Positions 25,604-36,206 of a DNA stretch of 64,000 bases are shown here, piece after piece. The position numbers and the translations under genes were made by a program. Position 1 is the first letter of the stretch, and every line of letters starts with the position of its first letter. The notes under the pieces are model-generated. The model made no database searches. It was not told the origin of the DNA and saw only the letters and a program-made list of their open reading frames with translations. The stretch comes from Mikania micrantha (Eukaryota; Streptophyta; Magnoliopsida; Asterales; Asteraceae): the NCBI GenBank assembly GCA_009363875.1, contig CM018689.1:53755741-53819740 (forward strand). Reading direction: 5' to 3'.

Positions 25604-28600
25604 TCACTTACGCAACTCAAGGAGTGCTACCTCCTTCTCAGTACCGATCGGCCCTCCGATGTATAGCTTCAACCGATGCCCGTTAACCTTCCATGTCCGA
25701 CCTTCTGATTCAAGCTCAACTGCTCCGTGTGGAAAGACCTCATTCACAACAAACGGTCCTTTCCATTTGGACTTCAACTTACCTGGAAATAACCGGAGCC
25801 TCGAATCATAAACTAGCACCTGATCACCCTTCCTAAACTCCTTCACACCTCTCAACTTACGATCGTGCAATGCCTTCGTACGTTCTTTATAACTCCACGA
25901 TCGTGCGTATGCCTCGTCACGCAACTCCTCTAACTCATGCAACTGAAGAAACCGATTTTTCACAGCACTCGGCAAATCAAGATTCACACTCTTCAACGTC
26001 CAAAACGCCTTATGCTCTAACTCAACTGGCAGATGACACGCTTTACCATAAATCATCCGAAAAGGTGTGGTCCCAATCGGATTCTTAAAAGCTGTCCTAA
26101 ACGCCCACAACACCTCGTCTAGCCTATCTGCCCAATCCTTACGGTTTCTACCTATCGTCTTCTCAAGAATCCTCTTCACACCCCTATTGGCATTCTCAAC
26201 CTGGCCACTAGTCTGTGGATGATAGGCTGTTGACACTCGATGGGTCACCCCGTATCGTGCCAACACCTTCTCCAACTGTGCATTACAGAAATGCGTTCCT
26301 CTATCACTTATCAATGCCTTAGGGGTTCCAAACCTACAAAACAATCTCTTCAGAAATCCCACGACTCCTCGTGCATCATTTGTGGATAAAGCTTGAGCCT
26401 CTACCCACTTCGAGACATAATCAATAGCCACGAGGATGTACCGATTCCCTCGGGAAGAAGGGAACGGTCCCATGAAGTCAATACCCCAAATATCAAAGAC
26501 CTCAACCCCCTGGATGGGGTTCTGGGGCATCTCATTCCTACGTGAGATGTTTCCGGTCCTCTGACACGCATCACATCTCCTCACAAACTCATGCGCATCC
26601 TTAAACACTGTCGGCCAATAAAATCCACAATCAAACACCTTCTTCGCAGTGTACGATGGCCCATGGTGTCCTCCAGTCAATCCCTCATGACAATGTCTTA
26701 GGATGTCTAATCCTTCCTCACGACTCACACATCTCCTCAAAATCCCGTCTGCTCCCTCGCGAAACAAATATGGAGCATCCCATATATAATGGTTTGCTTC
26801 AGTAAAGAACCTCTTCCGCTGTTGTGAAGTCAGACCCTTCAACATGTAACCTTCAGACAAATAGTTCGCAATGTCTGAGAACCACGGTAATCCCTGCTCA
26901 CCTGCACTCACCAATCCCACTATCTCTGTGTCTGCAGAAATCAAAGTCTCATGTGGGAATGTGTCTCCAATCATCTCCTCATTCATCTTCTCCCGAGCGG
27001 GATCCTCAAGCCGCGACAAATGGTCGGCTGCAACATTCTCAGCTCCTTTCTTATCCTTAATCTCTATGTCAAACTCAGAAAGGAGGAGAATCCACCGAAT
27101 CAAACGAGGTTTTGCGTCCTTTTTCGCGAACAAATATCGCAAGGCCGCATGATCGGTGTAAACAATGGTCTTGGAAAGAACAAGATAAGACCTAAACTTA
27201 TCGAACGCATACACGACCGCTAACAACTCCTTCTCCGTAGTCGTGTAATTCTCCTGAGCATCATCTAAGGTCTTACTTGCGTAGTAGATCGGATGAAAAT
27301 GCTTATCTTTCCGCTGACCAAGCACAGCCCCTACTGCAAAATCACTAGCATCGCACATCAACTCGAAAGGAAGGCTCCAATCGGGGGCTATCAGAATAGG
27401 AGAGCTCACCAACTTCTCCTTTAGAAACTCAAACGCTCTCATGCACTCCTCACTAAACTTAAACTCCAAATCTTTCTCCAGAAGACGGGTCATCGGTCGG
27501 GTAATCTTAGAAAAGTCTTTAATGAAACGCCTATAAAACCCTGCATGACCTAGAAAACTACGAACCGCTCTCACGTTCGTCGGTGGTGGGAGTTTACTAA
27601 TCGTATCGATCTTAGCTCTATCTACCTCAATGCCATCTCGCGAAATCTTGTGCCCTAGCACAATACCCTCAGTCACCATGAAATGGCACTTCTCCCAGTT
27701 CAGCATCAGATTAGTCTCCACACATCTAGCAAGCATCCTATCCAAATTCTGCAAACAATGATCGAACGAACTTCCAAACACTGAAAAATCGTCCATGAAA
27801 ACTTCCATGGAAGTCTCGATCATATCCTGAAATATAGCCACCATGCATCTCTGGAATGTGGCTGGAGCATTACATAACCCAAACGGCATACGGCGATACG
27901 CAAAGGTACCGTATGGGCATGTAAACGTGGTTTTCTCCTGATCCTCCGGTGCTATGGGGATCTGGAAATAACCTGAAAAACCATCAAGAAAACAGTAAAA
28001 CTGTTGTCCTGACAACCGCTCCAACATCTGATCAATGAAAGGCAGTGGAAAGTGATCTTTCCTAGTGGCATCATTCAGTCTCCTGTAATCGATGCATACT
28101 CTCCAACCAGTGACTGTCCTAGATGGAATCAACTCCTTCTTCTCATTCACAATGACAGTCATACCTCCCTTCTTGGGAACAACCTGTACCGGACTGACCC
28201 AAGCTGAATCTGAAATGGGATAGATCAATCCGGCATCTAAGAGCTTAAGAACCTCTTTCTTCACAACTTCAGACATATTAGGATTAAGCCGTCGCTGTGG
28301 TTGGACCACCGGCTTGTAATCCTCCTCCATCAAAATGCGATGCGTACAAAACGAAGGGTGTATGCCCTTTATGTCCATCAACTTCCACGCAATCGCCTGC
28401 TTATTGGTCTTAAGCACCTCAATCAATCTCGACTTCTCCTCCTCCGTCAATGAAGATGAAATAATGACGGGCAAATCAGAATCACCATCCAGAAATGCAT
28501 ACTCCAAATGAGATGGCAACTCCTTAAGCTCTAGGGATGGTGGTGCCTCAACAGATGGTTTCTCAACCGGATCTGTACTCTCAAACACCTCAAAAGCAGT

Positions 28601-29827
28601 CGGGTACTCAGGAGGCTTACTAGCCAGACTGCTCGGAATGTGCTCAGAAGAAGCATCAATCTCAACAGCCTGGTTCTCCTCACCCAGGTCTTGATCTTTC
28701 AATAAATCAGATCCAGAAATGTAATCTAGACACCGATCTATGTAAGGAATGAAAGAATCAAGAAAATAAACTGAATCATCCTGACCGTTCGAATGCTTCA
28801 TCGACTTCCTCACGTCGAATGTAACATTCTCCTCACCCACACGCAATGTAATCTTACCTTCAAACACATCTATCATTGCCTTAGCAGTGCGTAGGAAAGG
28901 ACGTCCCATAATGAGCGGGACTCGGTCATCGGCCTCCATGTCCAGAATGACAAAATCCGCGGGGCATACAAACTTATCAACCTTCACCAAAACATTCTCC
29001 ACAATTCCCCGTGGATACTTGACCGATCGATCGGCCAAAGTGATGCTCATGCGCGTCGGAGATGGGTCTCCAAGGTCTAGCTTCTGATAAGTCGCATATG
29101 GCATCAAGTTAATGCTAGCACCCAAGTCGGCCAACGCGTGGTTCACAGAAGAATTGCCAAATAAACAAGGGATGGTGAAAACCCCTGGATCGTCAAGCTT
29201 CTCGGGCAGTTTGTTCTGGACCAACGCAGAACATCGAGCTCCTAATGTGACTGTAGAAAGTGACTCCAGCTTCTTCTTGTTAGACAGAAGATCTTTCAAG
29301 AATTTAGCATATTTGGGCATATGCTGGAGTGCTTCTACAAACGGGAGGTTAATCTTAAGCTGCTTAAACATCTCTAAGAAATGTCCATACTCCTTTGCAT
29401 ACTTCTGCTGCAATGCACGTGCCGGATATGGTAGCCTGCTTATATCAACCTCGGGAGTCCTCTTCTCTTCCATCTTCTTCTTCTCTGCCTCAACTCCCTT
29501 CTTCTCAACTGAAGACTCTCCCACTGGTGCTGTACTTGCTGGGCCTAGCCTCTGGTGCACCCTCTCAGGAGTCTCCAACTCTATCTCCTCGTCTACCGGT
29601 TCCTCTACATCGACATCCGGTGACTTCTCCACCTCCTTCTCACCTCCACGACCACTTCTAGTCGTCACAGCCTTCACATGACCCTTCGGGTTTGCCTCAG
29701 TATTCCCCGAGAAGGATCCACCCTGCCTCTCATCCAACCTCTTCGCAATATCACCTACCGATCGCTGTAGGTCCAGAAATGCTGATTGTTGATTCCTCAG
29801 CAATGTATCATGCTCCTGAAGCTTCAC
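25604..29827 (-). CDS. Athila pol polyprotein: protease, RT, RNase H, integrase
   Basis: The frame has 1407 codons counted from the codon after the gag stop, which is GTG and so probably not a true start. Landmarks are: protease active site DLGAS at residues 234-238; reverse transcriptase with LCNAPATFQ and the catalytic FMDD at 677-680; RNase H residues D826, E866 and D892; integrase zinc motif ending C1085/C1088; and integrase D1117, D1175 and E1211 with the exact D-35-E spacing. The C-terminus ends soon after a conserved GPFVV block, with no obvious chromodomain, as in Athila/Tat elements. The whole frame is open. It lies in the same frame as gag, separated by a single TAG at 29828-29830. 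All key catalytic residues are present. Confidence 0.93.
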   Translation of the reverse strand: MKLQEHDTLLRNQQSAFLDLQRSVGDIAKRLDERQGGSFSGNTEANPKGHVKAVTTRSGRGGEKEVEKSPDVDVEEPVDEEIELETPERVHQRLGPASTAPVGESSVEKKGVEAEKKKMEEKRTPEVDISRLPYPARALQQKYAKEYGHFLEMFKQLKINLPFVEALQHMPKYAKFLKDLLSNKKKLESLSTVTLGARCSALVQNKLPEKLDDPGVFTIPCLFGNSSVNHALADLGASINLMPYATYQKLDLGDPSPTRMSITLADRSVKYPRGIVENVLVKVDKFVCPADFVILDMEADDRVPLIMGRPFLRTAKAMIDVFEGKITLRVGEENVTFDVRKSMKHSNGQDDSVYFLDSFIPYIDRCLDYISGSDLLKDQDLGEENQAVEIDASSEHIPSSLASKPPEYPTAFEVFESTDPVEKPSVEAPPSLELKELPSHLEYAFLDGDSDLPVIISSSLTEEEKSRLIEVLKTNKQAIAWKLMDIKGIHPSFCTHRILMEEDYKPVVQPQRRLNPNMSEVVKKEVLKLLDAGLIYPISDSAWVSPVQVVPKKGGMTVIVNEKKELIPSRTVTGWRVCIDYRRLNDATRKDHFPLPFIDQMLERLSGQQFYCFLDGFSGYFQIPIAPEDQEKTTFTCPYGTFAYRRMPFGLCNAPATFQRCMVAIFQDMIETSMEVFMDDFSVFGSSFDHCLQNLDRMLARCVETNLMLNWEKCHFMVTEGIVLGHKISRDGIEVDRAKIDTISKLPPPTNVRAVRSFLGHAGFYRRFIKDFSKITRPMTRLLEKDLEFKFSEECMRAFEFLKEKLVSSPILIAPDWSLPFELMCDASDFAVGAVLGQRKDKHFHPIYYASKTLDDAQENYTTTEKELLAVVYAFDKFRSYLVLSKTIVYTDHAALRYLFAKKDAKPRLIRWILLLSEFDIEIKDKKGAENVAADHLSRLEDPAREKMNEEMIGDTFPHETLISADTEIVGLVSAGEQGLPWFSDIANYLSEGYMLKGLTSQQRKRFFTEANHYIWDAPYLFREGADGILRRCVSREEGLDILRHCHEGLTGGHHGPSYTAKKVFDCGFYWPTVFKDAHEFVRRCDACQRTGNISRRNEMPQNPIQGVEVFDIWGIDFMGPFPSSRGNRYILVAIDYVSKWVEAQALSTNDARGVVGFLKRLFCRFGTPKALISDRGTHFCNAQLEKVLARYGVTHRVSTAYHPQTSGQVENANRGVKRILEKTIGRNRKDWADRLDEVLWAFRTAFKNPIGTTPFRMIYGKACHLPVELEHKAFWTLKSVNLDLPSAVKNRFLQLHELEELRDEAYARSWSYKERTKALHDRKLRGVKEFRKGDQVLVYDSRLRLFPGKLKSKWKGPFVVNEVFPHGAVELESEGRTWKVNGHRLKLYIGGPIGTEKEVALLELRK

Positions 29828-31168
29828 CTATGTGTGTTGATCCTTGGCAATCAACTGCTGTAGCATCTGCATCTGCTGCTTGAGCATGTCCTTCACTTCT
29901 GGGTCACCACTGCTACTTGGACCCGCTCCTGAATTCTCATTCGCTGCCTGATTCTGACGTGGTTGATAGGAGTTGTTACCACGCCAGTTGTTATTGGAGT
30001 TTCGCCAATTCGAGTTAGGATTCCAATTAGGATTGGGATTGGAATTGAAGTTGGAAGTGAAAGGCTTGTTCCAACCAGAATTAATGGAATCTAACTGCTC
30101 CTGATCAGTAATGGGGCACTCGGCAGTCGCATGTCCTCCTCGACATATCTCACACTTCTTCAGCTGTGTCTTCAATTCCTTCATATCTCTTGCTAAAGAC
30201 TCTATGGTAGCAGCAAGGCTAGTGTCAGGAGCGACCTGATAAACACCTCGAGCAACGGATGAGGTGTTGGTAGCCTTAGTGGTGGAGGATCTAGTGGATG
30301 GCTTCTGCTGCTGCTCGGCTCTAGCAAAACTCTCAAACATGTCAATACACTCATCTGTATCCTTCATCTCCATGATATGCCCTCCTGCAGCTGTATTGAA
30401 CATGATTTGCTTCTCAAGTGTCAATCCATTGTAGAATTTCTCTACAAGTGCCCATTCAGAAAGTCCATGCTGTGGACATTTGCTAAGCAAAGTGTGGAAT
30501 CGCTCCCAAGCTGCAGAGTAAGACTCATCAGGCTCCATATGAAAAGAATGGATTTGGTCCCTCAGACGAGCAGCCTTGGAAGGTGGAAAATATTTCTTCA
30601 GAAATTTCTTTCGAAGATCATCCCATGTGGTGATGGAGTTCTCAGGAAGGCTGTCGAACCAGGTGGATGCACGACTAGCAAGAGAGAATGGGAAAAGCTG
30701 TAAGCAGATGTTATCCTCAGAAACTCCATGGAGATTGAAAGTGTTGCAGATCCTAGAAAAACGGGACAGATGTCCGGGAGCATCCTCATCATCAAGACCA
30801 TTAAACTGAATGGAATTTGTGATAGCAGTCATGATGTAGGAAGGGAATTGCCAAGTAGCATCATTGGCAAACACGGGACGAGTGACCGGGTTGCGAACTC
30901 CGGTGAATCCATCGCAAGCTCGGTCGTGAACGGTACGTCTCACTGGTGGTGGCATCTCCTCGGCCATGTCGAAGTAAACGGGTGAGATCGGGAAAGGTGA
31001 AATGGGTGTGTGTGTAGGTGAACTAGGTGTAGAACTAGAAGGTGAAAACAAAATCGGGGCAAGAACACGTACCTGGGAAAGACGACTCCTAAGGTTCGTG
31101 TGAAACTCTTGCTCCGGCTCTTCAAAAGCTAAAACTGGCGGTGGTCCTTGTGATCGAGTATGTGGCAT
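29828..31168 (-). CDS. Athila gag polyprotein
   Basis: The likely start is the ATG at 31168 (MPHTRSQGPP...), with an in-frame extension up to 31246. The capsid region (FNGLDDEDAPGHLSRFSRI, ASTWFDSLPENSITTWDDLRKKFLKKYFPP) matches the retrotransposon gag family. A CX2CX3HX4C zinc-knuckle-like motif (CEICRGGHATAEC) follows near residue 325, then an Asn/Trp-rich stretch. It packages the element RNA and forms the virus-like particle. The frame ends with TAG directly before the pol frame, with no base between them, so pol expression would need readthrough unless the stop is a mutation. Confidence 0.92.
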   Translation of the reverse strand: MPHTRSQGPPPVLAFEEPEQEFHTNLRSRLSQVRVLAPILFSPSSSTPSSPTHTPISPFPISPVYFDMAEEMPPPVRRTVHDRACDGFTGVRNPVTRPVFANDATWQFPSYIMTAITNSIQFNGLDDEDAPGHLSRFSRICNTFNLHGVSEDNICLQLFPFSLASRASTWFDSLPENSITTWDDLRKKFLKKYFPPSKAARLRDQIHSFHMEPDESYSAAWERFHTLLSKCPQHGLSEWALVEKFYNGLTLEKQIMFNTAAGGHIMEMKDTDECIDMFESFARAEQQQKPSTRSSTTKATNTSSVARGVYQVAPDTSLAATIESLARDMKELKTQLKKCEICRGGHATAECPITDQEQLDSINSGWNKPFTSNFNSNPNPNWNPNSNWRNSNNNWRGNNSYQPRQNQAANENSGAGPSSSGDPEVKDMLKQQMQMLQQLIAKDQHT

Positions 31169-31381
31169 GCACTGTAAATGATAACAAGTAAGGGAATTTA
31201 ACAAACAAAACAAAGAAAAACCTAAAACATAATAAAAACCTAGCAACTAAAAGACAATAAACGATTAAGGCAAATAAGAAAGAAAAGAAAAGACTCAAAA
31301 CCTAAAATACTAAAAATAAACAAAAATTAGACCCACTAATTCTTTCAATCACAATCTAAGCTAATTTCGCTATTGCCAAGT

Positions 31382-31400
31382 ATCCCCGGCAACGGCGCCA
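31382..31400 (-). promoter_or_regulatory. Athila primer binding site (tRNA-Asp)
   Basis: On the plus strand the 19 bases ATCCCCGGCAACGGCGCCA equal the 3' end of plant tRNA-Asp including CCA, so the minus-strand element can pair with that tRNA. It lies seven bases inside the 5' LTR, as expected. It is not a tRNA gene, since the rest of the tRNA is absent. Confidence 0.9.
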
Positions 31401-31407
31401 AAAAACT

Positions 31408-33110
31408 TGATGTCCTCGAAAGTGGTCTAAGAAAATAACTATAAAAACTAACCTAGACTCAACTTAATTACAACGAGTTAAAACCGAAAATCCTAAACTA
31501 AACCACTACGACAGGCAAGTGTACCTATCAATTGTAGAATAGCTAACGAAAGTCCGGATATCGAACCCACGAGACACTGACTTAACGAAACAAGATTAGA
31601 AAATGATTAAAAACAAGGAGGGGGGTTTTGAATAAAAATGAAAATCAATTAAACTAATTTCCCTAATTAAATTAGAAAAGACAGATTCAACTAATAATTA
31701 AATCCTAAAACAGATTAATGATTTCAATTAAAAGATTTGATTTATAATTTTAGAAAGACCTAAACAATTAAGAAAAACTCTACTTAGGTAAAATTCCTGT
31801 TTATGATTATTGACACTATTGACTTTGTTTGATATGATGGAACTAGGATCTTAAATAGCAAAATATAGGTAACCCAATGGATTCTGGATCAAATACCAAA
31901 ATAACCAACTAAGAAAACCTAATTTTCGCAAAATACACACTAGTTAATTGAATCACCTCCCGGATTTTTCCAATAACACTTATGTACTCAAATGAACAAG
32001 TCACATTCCTGATTTTCTTGTTCCAATACACCAAAGATGCAAGGAGTAATCTTAGAATGTCTAATTTAACACGAAATGACAATAACACTAAGTCTTTCAA
32101 TTAACCAACCCTCCCGGGTAATTATCATGAAAACCCTAATGCTAAAGATCACACGACAAGTCTATCACCTTCCGGATTTCTAAACTTAGATACACAAAGA
32201 ACCCTAAAAACATCAATTATATCTTTTCCTATGGCTAGTGATATCAAACAAACCATAAACTAGTCATAACACCAAGTCGATGACCTAATACGTGTCTAAC
32301 ACCGAAAGACATTCAATAAACACGTATGAAACATGATATAAACTGATATAATCAAGATTAGATATGCAAAACTCATCAAAATGACACAATAAGATCTGTT
32401 ACAAAAGTGTTTTCCATCATAACTCAAAACAATAGTCAATAGTCATCAATAATCATTCAAACATTCATTCTAACCTAAGTAAAATCAAACTACTAGCCTA
32501 CTAACATCATAATCAGTCAAGAAATCCCAGAAATATCATAACAAGATGAAATATAATACTGAAAATTAAGAACAATTGAGAACAAAGAGTAACCAAGATG
32601 ATTTCACATGTAAACAAGATCTTCTAGCCCTCTAATGCTTCCCAAATGCCTCCTCAAGCTCCTGGATAGCTCTCCTGCTTCAAAAATGGTCGAGAATGAT
32701 CCTTGAAACGGCTGGGGAGCGTCTCCTATTTAATCTCGCTTGAATCTTGACTTTTTTCAAATTTCAAACCTGTCGCGTACCGCGGAGACTAATTCAAAAT
32801 AACACCGCGTATCGCGATGGACAAAACAAGCGGGGAACCCCCGAAATACTTCGCGTATCGCGAAGGTGAATTTCTTCCTCATCGCGTACCGCGATGACGT
32901 CATAATTATGAAAACTTGTCTTTTTCTCTTGATTTCAACCGGGGCTCGATTCCTTTGGGTTTCGAACTCGATTTCCGCTCATTTCATTCGACAAGCCTGT
33001 AAAAACAATAAACATGTAAAAAGAATCTAAAAATAAACAAAAACGACATATTTACAACTTAAAATCAACTAAAAACTATTTAAAAACCAGATGTGTTTTA
33101 CAACCCATCA
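31408..33110 (-). repeat. Athila 5' LTR
   Basis: This is the 1703-base direct repeat of 19417-21118, in the 5' position for the minus-strand element. Its sequence is almost identical to the other LTR, the only difference noticed being near 33083-33088. Confidence 0.95.
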
Positions 33111-33642
33111 CAGTTTGATTGGATGCCCTATCGGGACGTGATGCAAAGACTCCCAGAAATGTGCAAAACATGCATAAACAGTTGGAGGTCATGATGTTTT
33201 TTAATTTATTGGAACGTAGTTGAATATCATCCGGTTGAAAGGGTGATGAGGCAATTTGGATTTCTTCAGGAGGTCACAATGTAGGATCCACGTGGTGCAA
33301 ATAAAATGGTAGTAAGTAGGAGCACGACACTAGTAGCATAACACCTTAGATATGTCGTTTCTTGGACTGGTAGCATATACAAGGAACGGATTGGTGCTAG
33401 AATTGGTATTCCCCTTACTTTGGGTCAGACAAGAGGATGATGATTCCATTTTACTGGGTGGTGAATTAGACATTAGGAAGGGATGAGTGCATTTTTTTCC
33501 TTCCTTATACATTGGCTTTTATAAACAAAACGTAAGGGTTATAATGGTAGTTTCAAAAAGGATATCATTAAAATATTAACCTAAAAATAATGGTCATATT
33601 ATTATTTAAAAAAAAAAGATGTCAGATGAACCATTTATTAGC

Positions 33643-33650
33643 TATAAATA
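33643..33650 (+). promoter_or_regulatory. TATA box of the MULE transposase gene
   Basis: TATAAATA lies 49 bases upstream of the ATG at 33699 and is followed by a pyrimidine-rich leader (CTTTCTTCTTCC). Confidence 0.7.
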
Positions 33651-33698
33651 GAACCTTTCTTCTTCCTCATTCAGACAAATCTTTCCTTTCTTATTCAA

Positions 33699-36206
33699 AT
33701 GGCTTCTTTGCCATTCAATCCATTTGTGGTACAGTTATATTATGGGGGTGAAGTGTCATACACACAAGGGGTTGTTTTAGCTGCTCCGGGAACTTGTTGC
33801 AGTTCGTTTTTAGTTCCTTATCAGACCAATTATTCCGAGTTGGTTGACAACATATGTAGATGTCTTCAAATTGACCGCCAATCTTGTTGTCTGAACTTAA
33901 CACTCTACTATGAATACAATGGAGGTTCATATACCTCACATATTCAACAGGAAAGTGATATGTATTTAATATACCAACTAGCTTCTCTTATTCCGGGTTA
34001 CACATGTAAAATTCATGTTACGTGGACGACGGTAGTTCCCAACTTGAATCAACATGAATATGGTAGTTCCTCAAGCATTGCAGAGAATGCCGAAGGTTAT
34101 TTTACTTCCTTTTTAATTATTTTTATCACCCTTATAGTATGTTGTAAATACTAATACAATAAATTTTTTTTAAGACTCTCCTGCGGAAGAAATTGAAGAA
34201 ACTGAAGAGAGTGAACCCTCTCTTTCTGAATATGAATCACAAGACAACGAACCAATCCCTCCTTTGCCTCAGCAACAAAGTCAGGGACTTACACATTTTC
34301 CCGGACTTAATGTTGTTGGTAGAGGAATGGATGAAGACTATATTCCCCTGGATAATTTTGGGGAAGATGAAATGGAGTTTTGGGATGAAAAAGATCCAGA
34401 AATACATTTAAATATGTATTTCACTTCAAAAAAACAAGTTGATTACGCCGTTAGAATGTGGAATATCAACCAGAACAGAGAGATATTTATGGCAGATACC
34501 CGACCAAAAGTCTTGACAGCCAAATGTAAAAGTATTATGCAAACCAACAACAACGAGCACGAAACCTCTCAACCATGTCTATGGACATGCACAGCAAGAA
34601 AATTAAAAGATTCCAATTTTTTCAAAATTACAACATGGACACCGGCTCACTCATGTTTCACCACTGTTACTCGCAACAATAACCGGGCCCTAAGATCAAA
34701 AGTTGTAGCAGCCCACATCCAAGAACAAGTTCTTGCAGATTTATCTTACCCTGTGAAACAAATTCAGTCTCTAATCGAAGAGAAACTGAATGTTGATATC
34801 ACTTACGGCAAGGCTTGGGCTGCCAGAAAAAAAGCCATCGAAAACATATACGGTACCTGGGATGAAAACTTCCATGAATTACCAAGCTATATAATGGCAC
34901 TACAACAAGCTAACCATGGTACCGTTGTCCAGTGGTTACATCATCCCAGTAGTACAAGTGACTGCTCAGTATTCAAGTATGTATTTTGGGCGTTTCGTCC
35001 AAGTATCGAAGCATTTAGTTTTTGCATTCCTGTAATCTCTATAGATGCCACCCATCTAAGGGGAACTTACAAGGGAAAAATATTGATGGCGGTTTCCAAA
35101 AATGCAAACAACATGATCTTGCCGATTGCGTACGCATTGGTGGATGAAGAAACAAACGAGAGCTGGAAGTGGTTTCTTCAAAAATTTGCCGAGAACGTTG
35201 AAGACCCTGCAAGGCGAACGTTGTGTGTAATTTCTGATAGGCATGCTGGTATAAAACACGCCATGGATAATTTAGAATCATGGAAGGAACCCCATGCGTA
35301 CCATCGATTTTGTCTAAGGCATGTGAGAAGCAATTTCATGGCGAAGTTCAACAGTGTGAGCTTGAAAAGGATGTGTTGGGAGATCGGAAGCACAACACAG
35401 CAAAGAAAGAAAGTATGAACGCCTGATGGATGAACTTAAGGCAACAAACAAACAAGTGTGGAAGTATCTAAAAGAAATCGATAAAACAAAATGGACAATC
35501 ATGTATGACCGTGGGAATCGCCGATGGGGTATACTCACCACGAACATATCGGAAAGCATGAACAATGTGTTACGTGGTGCCAGGATGCTTCCAATAAAGG
35601 CATTAATTGAATATACCTTTAAGAGAGAAGTTGAACAATACGCCATACACTACACAACCGCGTATAATTGCTCAACGGACTTTCCTCACCGCATGTGGAC
35701 ACTCTTCCATACACGTGAAATAAGGGCTCGTCAACACAGGGTATACCCTTATTCAGAACGTCATCAAAGGTTCATGGTGGAGACACCCCTACAAACATCG
35801 GACGAATCTGGCTATAGTCCTTATACAGTAGAATTCAAGGAAAAAAACTTGCTCTTGTGGTAAGTGGCAAATTTACCGGTTCCCATGTAGCCATGCAATT
35901 GCAGTTTGCCACCACCTACGTGAAAGCCCAATAACAACTGCGGACCCAAGGTTTTTTACAGAAACATATCGTGCACAATACAACAACCAGTATTTTCCGG
36001 TGTCTCATAAAGAAGATTGGTTATACGCCGGTTGGCGAATCACTGGGGACCCATCAAAGATAACCACATTTAGGGGAAGACGACGTGCGAGAAGGATGCA
36101 TAACGAGATGGACGCCAGCTACGCAGAGGAAAGGACAAGTCGTAGGTGTTCTGGTTGTAAAAGAACGGGTCACAGGATCAACAGTTGTCCATACCGACAA
36201 AACTAG
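33699..36206 (+). pseudogene. MuDR-type MULE transposase, two frameshifts
   Basis: Exon 1 (33699-34095) encodes an N-terminal PB1-like region. Exon 2 starts at 34175, preserving frame, with an acidic linker followed by the MuDR region (LNMYFTSKKQVDYAVRMW). The MULE transposase core has ISIDATHLRGTYKG, then VISDRHAGI, then the HRFCLRHVRSNF C2H2-like motif. After a reading-frame shift at 35400-35413 in an AAAG repeat, the frame resumes (ERLMDELK, WGILTTNISESMN). A second shift at the A tract 35841-35847 precedes the SWIM zinc finger (CSCGKWQIYRFPCSHAIAVC). The C-terminus has a zinc knuckle (CSGCKRTGHRINSC) and stops at 36206. In MULEs this protein binds the inverted repeats and excises the element. 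This copy could not make a full-length enzyme. Confidence 0.92.

Larger units (their letters stand above)
19417..33110 (-). mobile_element. Athila-type Ty3/gypsy LTR retrotransposon, 13.7 kb, recent
   Basis: LTRs at 19417-21118 and 31408-33110 begin TGATGTCC and end CCCATCA. The 5-bp duplication CAGTT precedes the left LTR (19412-19416) and follows the right one (33111-33115). On the minus strand the order is 5' LTR, primer binding site matching tRNA-Asp, gag, pol (protease, reverse transcriptase, RNase H, integrase), a third open frame downstream of pol, polypurine tract, 3' LTR. That order with a post-pol frame is characteristic of the Athila lineage. By eye the LTRs differ only near 21093/33083. 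It sits inside exon 3 of the PMD gene within the MULE. Confidence 0.95.
18320..33400 (+). pseudogene. Plant mobile domain (PMD/MAIN-like) gene carried by the MULE, split by Athila
   Basis: Exon 1 (18320-19179) and exon 2 (19249-19339) join in frame. Exon 3 starts at 19415, is interrupted after two bases by the Athila element, and resumes at 33116. The protein shows PMD-family landmarks: GGVLRCGYRRLDRALIEALV, a WRPETNTFHLPFGE block, TLEDVNVLWGLPI, then MSLLQIWAWTRIHTLAPRI, FDWMPYRD and VERVMRQFGF. PMD proteins such as MAIN and MAIL1 act in nuclear silencing and genome maintenance, and related genes are known inside plant transposons. The ATG at 18320 is preferred over an upstream in-frame ATG at 18179, which lies in the tandem repeat. 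Beyond the retrotransposon, exon 3 also has in-frame stops at 33192 and 33282, so the copy is dead on two counts. Confidence 0.85.

Noticed and set aside
28887..30985. Plus-strand frames up to 189 codons opposite gag and pol
   Set aside because: They are antisense shadows of the Athila gag and pol genes.
31382..31400. Exact match to the 3' end of tRNA-Asp
   Set aside because: Only the last 19 bases are present and the position is next to an LTR. It is a primer binding site, not a tRNA gene.
34264..35418. Intact transposase suggested by the long frame
   Set aside because: The frame starts at a non-ATG codon within exon 2 and ends at a frameshift; conserved domains continue in other frames.
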